DNA of 64,000 nucleotides from Promicromonospora sp. AC04 (GTDB lineage: Bacteria; Actinomycetota; Actinomycetes; Actinomycetales; Cellulomonadaceae). The translations under genes were made by a program, and so were the position numbers. Of this stretch, positions 8,597-16,574 are shown one piece after another. The stretch spans positions 62,001 through 126,000 of the forward strand of contig NZ_QBUG01000010.1 in assembly GCF_003058225.1 (NCBI RefSeq), written 5' to 3'. The notes under the pieces are model-generated. The model was not told where the DNA came from, made no database searches, and saw nothing but the letters and a program-made list of their open reading frames with translations. How positions within the stretch are numbered: position 1 is the first letter of the stretch; the number at the start of each line of letters is the position of its first letter.

Positions 8597-9339
8597 CACC
8601 AGTTGAGGAGCCGCTCGACGGCGGGAATATGACCGCGGTCGTGCGGGTCGGTGACACCGTCCGCCGGACCGCCGGGCCCTGGACGTCCACGATCCACACC
8701 TATCTGCGTCACCTGCGGGGATGCGGCGTGACAGAGGTGCCGGAGCCCTTCGGACTCGACGAGCAGGGGCGCGAGATCGTCTCGTTCCTGCCGGGGGACG
8801 TGCCAGGCTGGCCGGCCCCGGAGTGGCTCTGGTCCGAGCAGGTCCTGCACGACGCTGGGCGCCTCCTGCGGCGTCTCCACGACGCGTCCCTCGACCTCGA
8901 GCTGCCCGACGCCGTCTGGCGGCTCCCGGCGCGCGAACCCGCCGAAGTGATCTGCCACAACGACGCGGCGCCGTACAACATGGTGTTCCGCGAGGGGCGA
9001 CTCGTCGGCCTGATCGACCTGGACATGTCGTCGCCCGGACCACGCCTGTGGGACCTCGCATACACCGCGTACCGACTCGCCCCGTTCTCGGGCGACGCGT
9101 TCGCGGGAGCGGGTTATGCCGTCGGGCATCTCGACCCGCTGGCACGCTTGGACGCGCTCGTCGCTGCGTACGGCATCGCGTACTCGCGCACGGAGGTGCT
9201 CGGCACGATGGTGAAGCGGCTGGAGGAGCTCGCCGCTTTCAGCGAAGCGCGGGCCGACGACGGCGGCCCGGCCGAGCTGCGCGAGCACGCCGTCATGTAC
9301 CGCGCGGATGCCACCCGCATCGAGGGCCTCGCGCGCTGA
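8593..9339 (+). CDS. aminoglycoside-phosphotransferase-family kinase
   Basis: 248 aa APH/choline-kinase-like fold. The catalytic loop is HNDAAPYN (His122, Asp124, Asn129) and the metal-binding loop is IDLD (Asp142/Asp144). Length and motifs fit small-molecule kinases of the phosphotransferase family; the substrate is unknown and antibiotic resistance should not be assumed. The start ATG overlaps the DUF4143 stop (ATGA), so the two are cotranslated. Confidence 0.82.
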   Translation: MTPVEEPLDGGNMTAVVRVGDTVRRTAGPWTSTIHTYLRHLRGCGVTEVPEPFGLDEQGREIVSFLPGDVPGWPAPEWLWSEQVLHDAGRLLRRLHDASLDLELPDAVWRLPAREPAEVICHNDAAPYNMVFREGRLVGLIDLDMSSPGPRLWDLAYTAYRLAPFSGDAFAGAGYAVGHLDPLARLDALVAAYGIAYSRTEVLGTMVKRLEELAAFSEARADDGGPAELREHAVMYRADATRIEGLAR

Positions 9340-9411
9340 TCCGTAGTCCAGGGGGCGTCCGACTTGTAGCACATGGCGACCGGATCGTGAGACCAACATC
9401 TGAGACGCTCG

Positions 9412-9440
9412 TTGACATCAGTTTTGCCGCAGCACAGGAT
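9412..9440 (+). promoter_or_regulatory. sigma-70-type promoter of the SAM-IV-controlled gene
   Basis: TTGACA (9412-9417), a 17-bp spacer, then CAGGAT (9435-9440). Transcription would start at about 9447, the first base of the riboswitch, which supports both calls. Confidence 0.75.
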
Positions 9441-9446
9441 GTCGTC

Positions 9447-9531
9447 AGGTCATGAGCGCCAGCGTCAAGCCCCGGCTCGCTGGCCGGCAACCCTCCCTCC
9501 GCGGCGGGGTGCCCCGGGTGACGACCTGGCC
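9447..9531 (+). ncRNA. SAM-IV riboswitch
   Basis: The sequence matches the SAM-IV aptamer known from actinobacteria. AGGTC (9447-9451) pairs with GACCT (9523-9527). Between them are CATGAGCGCCAGC, CAAGCCCCGGC, GCTGGCCGGCAACCCTCC and GGGGTGCCCCGGGTGA in the expected order. It binds S-adenosylmethionine and controls the downstream PLP-enzyme gene. Between aptamer and ATG are a hairpin (CCGCGC...GCGCGG) and a GGGGG/CCCCC pairing that could form the switching platform. Confidence 0.93.
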
Positions 9532-9593
9532 GCGCGCAGCCCGCGCGTGGCAAGCGCGGGGGAACCTCCCCCAGGACTGTGCTGGAGGACGCC

Positions 9594-11012
9594 ATGTCTG
9601 CAACCACTCTCAACCGTGACGCCACGGTGGCCGACGTCGCCCCGCTGCGCCCCGTGGTCGGCGGCGGCACGCTCGTCCCGCTCGTGGACGGCACCCGGGT
9701 CTCGTACGCGAACCTCGACGTCGCGGCGTCGGCCCCCGCCCTGCAGGCCGTCGCGGACCGCGTCACCCAGGTGCTCCCCCTGTACGCGAGCGTGCACCGC
9801 GGCGCGGGGTACCTCTCCCAGGTGAGCACGGCGCTCTACGAGACCGCCCGCCGCACCATCGGCGCGTTCGTCGGCGCCCGCGAGGACGACCTGACGATCA
9901 TCACGCGGAACACAACCGACTCCCTCAACCTCCTCGCCGGCTGCGTCCCCGCGCAGCCCGACGGCGAGCCCGGTCGCGTGCTCGTCCTCGACGTCGAGCA
10001 CCACGCGAACCTGCTGCCCTGGCAGCGCACCACCGGCGCGACCGTGCTGACCGGCGGGTCCACCGTGGCCGAGACCCTCGCCCAGATCCGCGAGGAGCTG
10101 GCCGACGCCGCCCCGCACCGGCCGTTCGCCCTCCTCGCCCTCACCGGCGCCTCCAACGTGACGGGGGAGTCGCTCCCGGTCGACAAGATCGTCGCGATCG
10201 CCCACGAGTTCGGGGCGCGCGTAGTGCTCGATGGCGCCCAGCTAGTGCCGCACCGCCGCATCTCCCTGGAGTCGACCGGGGTCGACTACCTGGCGTTCTC
10301 CGGGCACAAGACCTACGCCCCGTTCGGTGCGGGCGCCCTGGTGGGCCGCCGCGACTGGCTCGATGCCGGCACGCCCTACCTCGCGGGCGGCGGTGCCGTG
10401 CGGCGCGTCCGGGTCTCCGGCACCGACTGGCACGAGGGCCCCGCCCGGCACGAGGCCGGCTCGCCCAACGTGATCGGCGCCGTGGCCCTCGCGGCGGCCT
10501 GCGAGGAGCTGGCGGCTCTCGATCCGGCCGACGTCGCCGCCCACGAGAACGCGCTCCGCCGTCGGCTCGTGTCGGGGCTCGAGGCGATCGACCGGGTCGA
10601 GGTCGTGCGGGTCTGGGCCGACGCCGTCGACCCCGTCGGCGTCGTGACCTTCACCGTCACCGGCTACGACCCGGGCCTCGTGGCCGCGTACCTGTCCGCG
10701 GAGCACGGCATCGGCGTGCGGGACGGCCGCTTCTGCGCGCACCCGCTTCTCGGCCGCCTCGGGTTCGACGCCGGGGCGGTGCGGGCCTCGGTCGGCGTCG
10801 GCACCGCGGGCGAGGAGGTCGAGCGCCTGATCGCGGCCGTCGGCCGCCTGGTGGCGGAGGGCCCGCAGGCCGGGTACGACGTCGTCGACGGGCTGTGGGT
10901 GGTGACCGACGACCCGCGCCCCGTCCCCGAGGGCTCCGGCCTCGCGGGTCTCCTGGCGACGGCAGCAGCGGGCTTCGAGGACGACTTCGGCTGCCTGCCC
11001 GACGAGTCCTGA
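9594..11012 (+). CDS. class-V aminotransferase / cysteine-desulfurase-like enzyme under SAM-IV control
   Basis: 472 aa fold-type I PLP enzyme of the SufS/selenocysteine-lyase group. The PLP lysine lies in AFSGHKTYAPFGAG, preceded by VVLDGAQLVPH (PLP-ring Asp and His). RFCAHPLL near the C terminus carries the cysteine-type loop. ATG 9594 is preceded by GGAGG at 5 nt; a GTG at 9579 is less likely. The SAM riboswitch implies a role in sulfur amino acid use. It is not next to suf genes, so a housekeeping Fe-S role is unlikely. Confidence 0.85.
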   Translation: MSATTLNRDATVADVAPLRPVVGGGTLVPLVDGTRVSYANLDVAASAPALQAVADRVTQVLPLYASVHRGAGYLSQVSTALYETARRTIGAFVGAREDDLTIITRNTTDSLNLLAGCVPAQPDGEPGRVLVLDVEHHANLLPWQRTTGATVLTGGSTVAETLAQIREELADAAPHRPFALLALTGASNVTGESLPVDKIVAIAHEFGARVVLDGAQLVPHRRISLESTGVDYLAFSGHKTYAPFGAGALVGRRDWLDAGTPYLAGGGAVRRVRVSGTDWHEGPARHEAGSPNVIGAVALAAACEELAALDPADVAAHENALRRRLVSGLEAIDRVEVVRVWADAVDPVGVVTFTVTGYDPGLVAAYLSAEHGIGVRDGRFCAHPLLGRLGFDAGAVRASVGVGTAGEEVERLIAAVGRLVAEGPQAGYDVVDGLWVVTDDPRPVPEGSGLAGLLATAAAGFEDDFGCLPDES

Positions 11013-11027
11013 AACGGGTCGGGCGTG

Positions 11028-11046
11028 CAGGTCACCCGGTGACCTG
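11028..11046. terminator. short palindrome at a convergent junction
   Basis: CAGGTCACCCGGTGACCTG is a 19-bp palindrome between the convergent ends at 11012 and 11068. It could fold as a short terminator stem on either transcript, but there is no T-tract. It is unrelated in sequence to the 1536/5214/16486 family. Confidence 0.45.
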
Positions 11047-11067
11047 AGCGTCTGACGCGTGAGCGGC

Positions 11068-11664
11068 TCACAGCGCGAGCGCCACGCAGATGCCGCCCAT
11101 CGTCAGGTCGAGGCCGATGCACCACAGCGCCAGCGAGCGGTTGACCACGATGTCGCGGCGGTAGTGCACCAGGTCCCATCCGGCGTGCCCGGCCAGGGCG
11201 AGGCCCGCGAGGGCCAGCCCGACGCTCGGCTCCAGGTACAGGGCGACGGCGGCCACCCCGAGGTACGTGACCATCGCGGCCGCCTGTGGCCAGGTCGCGC
11301 GGCGTCCCAGCGCCAGGCCGATACCGGCAAGGACCAGGCCCACCAGCGCGAACGTCACCCAGCGCGGCATGCCGGTCAGCTCGGACACGACCGGGATCGC
11401 CGACGCCGGCACCACGGCCAGCCATGCCGTCCAACGGACGCCGGTCACCGCGGCGGCCAGGTAGCACAGGGCCGCGACGCCGACGGCGGTGGTCGGATCC
11501 TGCGCGACGGCGTCCTGCCAGGTGCCGCCGTCCAGAGCCGTCCCGGCCACCAGCAGGCCGAAGCCCGTGACCGCGCCGAGCACTATCCAGGCGGTGTTGG
11601 TGGGCCAGGTTCCGGTCCATGGGCTCGGTCGCGCGGGTGCGGCCGTCTCGAATGCCTCGGTCAT
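11068..11664 (-). CDS. hypothetical integral membrane protein
   Basis: 198 aa with about six hydrophobic segments (WIVLGAVTGFGLLVAG, AAVGVAALCYLAAAV-like, VTFALVGLVLAGIGLAL, AAMVTYLGVAAVALYL, GLALAGLALAGHAGW and LWCIGLDLTMGG). The ATG at 11664 has a GAGAGGA site. It has the look of a conserved multi-pass protein without a named function. It is convergent with the desulfurase-like gene. No catalytic motif is visible. Confidence 0.75.
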   Translation of the reverse strand: MTEAFETAAPARPSPWTGTWPTNTAWIVLGAVTGFGLLVAGTALDGGTWQDAVAQDPTTAVGVAALCYLAAAVTGVRWTAWLAVVPASAIPVVSELTGMPRWVTFALVGLVLAGIGLALGRRATWPQAAAMVTYLGVAAVALYLEPSVGLALAGLALAGHAGWDLVHYRRDIVVNRSLALWCIGLDLTMGGICVALAL

Positions 11665-11784
11665 CGTTCCGTTCCTCTCGTGTCCCCGTCGCCAGATACC
11701 CCAGAGGGGTACCAAACCACGGGTCGTCGAGCAGCGAAACCCCCTTCGGCGAGGACCGAAGCCCGGTGTCAGAGGTGCAGGTCG

Positions 11785-13299
11785 TCAGAGAGGGAAGCCG
11801 CTCGGGCGCGGGAGGGCTGCTTCCAGCTGGGCCGCCAGCGCCAGGAGCGTGAGCTCGCCGCCCGGCCGGCCGATGACCTGCACCCCCATCGGCAGCCCGG
11901 CGGGCGCCTCGGCGGTGGGCTCGGTCCAGTGCGTCGGCACGGTGATCGCCGGGAGCCCGGCGACGTTGAGCATGGACGTGAACGGCGTGTACTGGCACTG
12001 CTGCTCGAAGTTCAGCTCCGGGTCCTCGGCGTCGTACCACCCGATGGGCCGGGGCGTGAGCGCGAGCGCGGGCGTCACGACGGCGTCGTACGCGCTGACC
12101 TGCGCGACCAGCGACCGCTCGTAGGCGGTGAGCGTGCGCATCGCCTCGGCGAGCCGCCGCGCGGGCACCTCGCGGCCCGACCGGATCAGCCACTGCGTCA
12201 GCGGCTCCAGCTTGCCGAGCGTCTCCGGGTCGTCGATCGGCACGGCCGACGCGCCGCCCATCCACAGGGTCCGGAACGCGGGCGCGTACTCGGGCGCCTC
12301 GTCGAGGACCAGCTCGTCGATCTCGTGCCCGAACCCCGCCAGCGCGCGCAAACCCGCGTCCAGCCCGGCCCGGGCCTCCGGCGACACGGTGATGTCGTAG
12401 AACCCGTCCCACGCCGACGAGGTGGTCACCCCGATCCGGGCGCCGCCGCCGCTCAGCCCGGCGGCCGTCCCGGCGTTGGAGGTGGGCAACGTGGCATGCT
12501 GCGCTGCCGCGAGGTACGCCCCCGCCGCGTACGACGGCGCCCGCAGCGTGTACGGGTGCGCGACGCCGCCCCCGGCGCGCCTCGGGAGCATCGCCTCCAG
12601 CAGGAGGGCTGCATCGGCGACGGTGCGTGCGATCGGCCCGTTCACGACCAGCCCGCCCAGTGAGTCGATGCCGCTGCCCGCCGGCAGCAGCCCGCGTGTC
12701 GGCTTGAGGCCCACCACGCCGCAGGCTGCCGCGGGGATGCGGATCGAGCCGCCGCCGTCGGACCCGGGCGCGAACGGCAGCATGCCCGCGGCCACCGCCG
12801 CGGCCGCCCCGCCGCTGGACCCGCCCGCGCCGCGGGTCAGGTCCCACGGGGTGCGCGCGGGCGGGGCGCCCAAGGGCTCGGTGTAGGCGGGGAAGCCCAG
12901 CTCGGGCGCGGTGGTCTTGCCGAGGCTGACGATGCCGGCGGCGTCGAGCACCTGAACGATCTCGTCGCTCTCCTCGGCCGGCGGGAGCCCCGCGAAGGCG
13001 CGCGACCCGAAGCCGGTCGGCACGCCCGCGCGGTTCCACAGGTCCTTGTCCCCGGTGGGCATCCCCCACAGGCTGCCCGACGGCGGTTGCGTGCCCGCCG
13101 GACCGTCGCCGCGGGACCGCTGGAGCGCCTTGGCCCGTTCCCGGGCGAGGCCCGGTGTGACGGTGGCGAAGGCGCCGACCTCCGGGTTCAGCAGCGCCAC
13201 CCGGGCGAGGAAGTGCTCGGTGACCTCGGCAGGAGTGAGCTCTCCGGCGGCGAGGAGGTCGCGGAGCTCAACGGCGGTCCGCTCGTGCAGGGCATCCAT
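11785..13299 (-). CDS. amidase-signature-family amidase
   Basis: 504 aa amidase-signature enzyme. The Ser-cisSer-Lys triad is visible: Lys in PTGDKDLWN, cis-Ser in RGAGGSSGGAAAAVAAG and Ser in GSDGGGSIRIPAA. Standing alone, away from gatB/gatC, it is more likely a small-molecule or acylamide amidase than the Glu-tRNA amidotransferase subunit GatA. ATG 13299 has a weak ribosome site. Confidence 0.88.
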   Translation of the reverse strand: MDALHERTAVELRDLLAAGELTPAEVTEHFLARVALLNPEVGAFATVTPGLARERAKALQRSRGDGPAGTQPPSGSLWGMPTGDKDLWNRAGVPTGFGSRAFAGLPPAEESDEIVQVLDAAGIVSLGKTTAPELGFPAYTEPLGAPPARTPWDLTRGAGGSSGGAAAAVAAGMLPFAPGSDGGGSIRIPAAACGVVGLKPTRGLLPAGSGIDSLGGLVVNGPIARTVADAALLLEAMLPRRAGGGVAHPYTLRAPSYAAGAYLAAAQHATLPTSNAGTAAGLSGGGARIGVTTSSAWDGFYDITVSPEARAGLDAGLRALAGFGHEIDELVLDEAPEYAPAFRTLWMGGASAVPIDDPETLGKLEPLTQWLIRSGREVPARRLAEAMRTLTAYERSLVAQVSAYDAVVTPALALTPRPIGWYDAEDPELNFEQQCQYTPFTSMLNVAGLPAITVPTHWTEPTAEAPAGLPMGVQVIGRPGGELTLLALAAQLEAALPRPSGFPL

Positions 13300-13399
13300 C
13301 CGGCCAGGTTAGGCGCACTCTTGCCGGGGCGGTAAAGCCACCGCGCGCAGAGTGCGGTTCTCGCGGCCGTGAACCAGATCGGCATCGGCACCACCTCCC

Positions 13400-13470
13400 C
13401 CTGGCGCCCGGAGGTCCGGACGCCCGGAGGCCCTGGCGCCCGGAGGTCCGGAGGCCCGGACGCCCGGAGG
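13400..13470. repeat. GC-rich imperfect direct repeats
   Basis: CCTGGCGCCCGGAGGTCCGGA occurs at 13400-13420 and 13432-13452, each followed by further CGCCCGGAGG blocks. The units also contain the palindrome TCCGGA. They lie in the 208-nt gap between the amidase and the LLM oxidoreductase genes. The gap holds no convincing open frame. This looks like slippage-generated repeat DNA; a regulatory role is not evident. Confidence 0.6.
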
Positions 13471-13507
13471 CGAGGTCCAGAGCTCTGGTGCGGAGGCGGA
13501 GAGCCGG

Positions 13508-14401
13508 TCAGTCCTTGCTCAGCAGCTCCCGGGCCTCGCCCAGCACCCCGATGAGCCGCTCGACGTCCGGGTCGTCCTCGGACGCATAGATCGCCACGGT
13601 GTCCGCGCCGGCCGCACCGAACCGGCGCACGCCGTCGGCCACCGCCTGGGCCTCGCCCCATACCGCGTAGCCCGCCAGCGCGTCGTCGGCCGCGTCCGTG
13701 CCCCAGGCGGTGAGCTCCGCGCGCAGGCGCGCCTCGGCGTCGGGCCCGGTGCCGCCGTACACGAACTGGATCACCGGGAAGGCGTCCGTGGCGGCCCGGC
13801 CCGCGGCGGCCCGGCCCTCGGCGATCCGCTCCAGCGTGGCCGGCAGCCCGGTCAGCCCGACGGATCCCTCGAGCACCACGCCGTCGCCCACCTCGCCCGC
13901 GAGGCGGAGAGACTTCGGCCCCGTCGCGGCAACCGGCACCGGCACGGGTCGTGCGGGCGGCCAGTCCAGCGCGACGTCGTCCAGGGACACGTACCGGCCC
14001 GACGTCGTCACGCGCTCCCCGGCCAGCAGCGCACGCAGCGCCGTCGAGTACTCCCGCATGAGCGTCAGCGGCGAGGCGGCCTTGGCCCCCACCTGCGCCA
14101 TCCATGACTGGACGCCGTGCCCGATCCCGGGGATGAGCCGGCCCGGGAACATCCCGTCGACCGTTGCCACCTCCATCGCGGTGAGCGCCACGTTCCGCAG
14201 GGGCGTCGGCATCACGCCGATCCCCACGCGGACGCGTTCGGTGGCGGCCAGGATCGCGCTCGCGGCGGAGATCCCGCCCGACTGGAAGCAGTCCTCCCAG
14301 AGCCAGATCTCCTCGATCCCCGCGGCCTCGACGGCGCGCGCGAGCGGGACGATCCGGGACGGCGGGGTCGAGGGACGGATGATGCACGCCAGTGTGGTCA
14401 T
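13508..14401 (-). CDS. LLM-class (luciferase-like) F420-dependent oxidoreductase
   Basis: 297 aa TIM-barrel of the bacterial luciferase superfamily. Typical segments are IEEIWLWEDCFQSGG, ILAATERVRVGIGVMPTPLRN, TVDGMFPGRLIPGIGHGVQSWM and SLRLAGEVGDGVVLEG. In actinobacteria most short members of this type use coenzyme F420, but FMN use cannot be excluded from sequence. The start ATG at 14401 has a GGGG site. The substrate is unknown. Confidence 0.85.
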   Translation of the reverse strand: MTTLACIIRPSTPPSRIVPLARAVEAAGIEEIWLWEDCFQSGGISAASAILAATERVRVGIGVMPTPLRNVALTAMEVATVDGMFPGRLIPGIGHGVQSWMAQVGAKAASPLTLMREYSTALRALLAGERVTTSGRYVSLDDVALDWPPARPVPVPVAATGPKSLRLAGEVGDGVVLEGSVGLTGLPATLERIAEGRAAAGRAATDAFPVIQFVYGGTGPDAEARLRAELTAWGTDAADDALAGYAVWGEAQAVADGVRRFGAAGADTVAIYASEDDPDVERLIGVLGEARELLSKD

Positions 14402-14429
14402 GGTCCCCACGCTGTCACGGAGCGAGCCG

Positions 14430-15425
14430 TCAGATCCAGCCCTTTCGCGCGGCGTGCCAGCCGAGCTGGATGCGGGTCGAGACCCCGGCGATGTCCATCA
14501 GCACCTTGACGCGCCGCTGCACGGTCCGCAGGGAGAGGCCGAGCTGGTTGGCCACCGACTGGTCCGTGAGGCCGGCCAGCATCAGCCCGAGGATCCGGGC
14601 GTCCTGTTGGTCGAGGTCCGTGCCGGCAGCGTGCTCGCCCGGCCGGGCGAACGGGGTCGCGTCCCGCCACACGCTCTCGAACAGGGCGATCAGGGCGTCC
14701 AGCAGCCCCGAGGGGTGGATGACCAGCGCGCCCACCAGGTCGGGCGCGACGTCGGAGCCCTCGGAGTCGACGACCGTCTGGATCGGCACGAACGCGAGCC
14801 GGCGGTCGATGATGAACAGCTTGATCGGCACCCGCTCGGAGAACCGCACGTCCTCGCCGTGCTCGATGGCCGCGGCGACGTCGTCCACCCGGAGCGTGCC
14901 GGTGTCGAGGAAGACGCGGTCCACCACCACCCGGTAGCGGACGCCGCGCGCCACGGCCTGGTCCTCCGCGGTGTTGTCCTCGGCGGACATCACGAAGACG
15001 GGCGGCTTGGTGAACGACTCGACGGTCTCGCGCGCGCCGAGCTGGAGCTGCATGATGCGGTGCTTCACGGCGTCCGCCCCGCGCACCACGTCGACGACGT
15101 CGGTGGCCGGCCGCAGGGCGGACGAGCGCCGGAACTCCTCCTCGAGATCGATCAGCTCCACCTGCGCCGCGCGGATCTCGTCGTTGCGCTGGGCGAGCAG
15201 CGCACCCAGCGCGATCTCGGGCGGAGCGGCCTGGAAGCGGGAGTCGTCGGCGCTCTGCCGGGTCACGAGGCCGTGGCTCTCCAGCCCGCGGAGCACGTCC
15301 AGCGCGTCGCCCGGGTCGCACCCGAGCCGGCGCCCCAGTTCTGCGGCATCCAGCGACGGAGACGCCACGAGCTCGCGGTACGCGAGCGACTGCGACTTCG
15401 TCAGGCCGAGCACATCGCCGAGCAT
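14430..15425 (-). CDS. transcriptional regulator, TrmB-like N-terminus and LuxR-type HTH
   Basis: 331 aa. The N-terminal 60-70 residues form a winged-helix (ELVASPSLDAAELGRRLGCDP and VLRGLESHGLVTR) like TrmB-type regulators. The middle is a sensor or phospholipase-D-like domain. The C terminus is a LuxR/GerE helix-turn-helix (ILGLMLAGLTDQSVANQLGLS, RTVQRRVKVLMD). ATG 15425 sits 5 nt after GCGGGAGG. Divergent, 132 nt away, is an alpha/beta hydrolase gene that is the likely target. Confidence 0.8.
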   Translation of the reverse strand: MLGDVLGLTKSQSLAYRELVASPSLDAAELGRRLGCDPGDALDVLRGLESHGLVTRQSADDSRFQAAPPEIALGALLAQRNDEIRAAQVELIDLEEEFRRSSALRPATDVVDVVRGADAVKHRIMQLQLGARETVESFTKPPVFVMSAEDNTAEDQAVARGVRYRVVVDRVFLDTGTLRVDDVAAAIEHGEDVRFSERVPIKLFIIDRRLAFVPIQTVVDSEGSDVAPDLVGALVIHPSGLLDALIALFESVWRDATPFARPGEHAAGTDLDQQDARILGLMLAGLTDQSVANQLGLSLRTVQRRVKVLMDIAGVSTRIQLGWHAARKGWI

Positions 15426-15557
15426 GGCATCCTCCCGCCGGATGAATTTCACCGTGCCGTGGCGACGATACGCCAGGGCGCGTTTACGACATATCCCCCG
15501 ACGCCCGATGTTGCGACTCGCCGCCAGGACCGGAGCCGGATTGGTAGCCTCCGGCAC

Positions 15558-16421
15558 GTGATCACCGAAGACGTGAGCTTCCCCGCCGACGACGGCGAGC
15601 CCATCGCCGGCCGCTGGTTCCTGCCGGACGGCGACCCCGTCGGCGTCGTCGCGATCGCGCCCGCGATGGCCATGCCGATGCGGTTCTACCGGCACACCGC
15701 CGCCTGGCTCGCGGAACACGGCTTTGCGGTGCTCACCTTCTCGTACCGCGGCTCGGAGCCCGAGTTCTACGGCCCCATGCGGGACTCCACGGCGACCGCC
15801 CTGGACTGGTACCACGACGCCGAGGTGGCCGCGGTCCACGCCCGCACCAGGGCCGACGCCGCCGGCGTCCCGCTCACCTGGGTCGGCCACTCGTTCGGCG
15901 GCCAGAGCCTGGGCTTCCTGGCCGACGTCGGCGTCGACCGCTGCGTCATGGTCGCCTCGGGGACGGGCTGGCGGGGCAAGGCGTCGCCGGTCATCAGGAC
16001 GTGGTCGCCGCTGTTGTGGCGGGTCATCGCGCCGGCCGCGATCGCCGTGCTGGGCTACTACCCGGGCCGGCGGCTCCGGATCCTGGACGATCTGCCCGGC
16101 GGCGTCATGCGCCAGTGGGGCCGCTGGTGCCTGCACCCGGACTACCTGTTCAGCGAGCACCCCGAGCTGCGGGACCGCTTCGCGAAGGTCGAGACGCCGG
16201 TCGCGGCCCTCTGGACCGCTGACGACGAGCTGCTGTCGGCCGACTCGATCCGGTACTGGTGCCGGGAGTTCCCGAGTGCGGAGATCGAGTTCGTCGAGAT
16301 GCGGGCCGCCGACCACGGCCTGGGCCGCATCGGGCACTCGGGTTTCTTCCGCCCGAAGCGCGCGATCCTGTGGGAGAAGGTGCTGCTTCCGCGCCTCGCT
16401 GCCGGCTCGGCGTCGTCGTAG
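15558..16421 (+). CDS. alpha/beta hydrolase
   Basis: 287 aa serine hydrolase fold. The nucleophile elbow is GHSFGG, the acid is probably Asp in WTADDELLS and the histidine lies in AADHGLGRIG. Start GTG 15558 has no strong ribosome site, so a leaderless or weakly initiated message is possible. The substrate is unknown. It is divergently arranged with the TrmB/LuxR-type regulator and convergent with the MaoC gene across palindrome copy 3. Confidence 0.82.
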   Translation: MITEDVSFPADDGEPIAGRWFLPDGDPVGVVAIAPAMAMPMRFYRHTAAWLAEHGFAVLTFSYRGSEPEFYGPMRDSTATALDWYHDAEVAAVHARTRADAAGVPLTWVGHSFGGQSLGFLADVGVDRCVMVASGTGWRGKASPVIRTWSPLLWRVIAPAAIAVLGYYPGRRLRILDDLPGGVMRQWGRWCLHPDYLFSEHPELRDRFAKVETPVAALWTADDELLSADSIRYWCREFPSAEIEFVEMRAADHGLGRIGHSGFFRPKRAILWEKVLLPRLAAGSASS

Positions 16422-16485
16422 GGCGAGGAACGTGGGCGGGACCGCCGCCGACGTCGCCCCGGGGTGACTGCATGACGGCGGGGTA

Positions 16486-16522
16486 TGTTGCTGTGCGTAG
16501 ACATGGTCTACGCACAGCAACA
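16486..16522. terminator. palindromic bidirectional terminator, family copy 3
   Basis: Perfect 17-bp arms TGTTGCTGTGCGTAGAC (16486-16502) and complement (16506-16522) with loop ATG. It lies between the convergent alpha/beta hydrolase and MaoC genes. Downstream CACACCCGGCGGGGATACACG parallels the tails of copies 1 and 2. Confidence 0.75.
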
Positions 16523-16574
16523 CACCCGGCGGGGATACACGTTCTGCGCGACGCCCGGCAGGCTTGCACCGGCG

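Noticed and set aside
8593-9339. Aminoglycoside resistance gene
   Set aside because: The kinase motifs define only the broad phosphotransferase family; nothing in sequence or context supports resistance.
13400-13470. Direct repeats considered as a CRISPR array
   Set aside because: Units are irregular, only 10-21 bp, contain no spacer-like unique segments and no cas gene is present.
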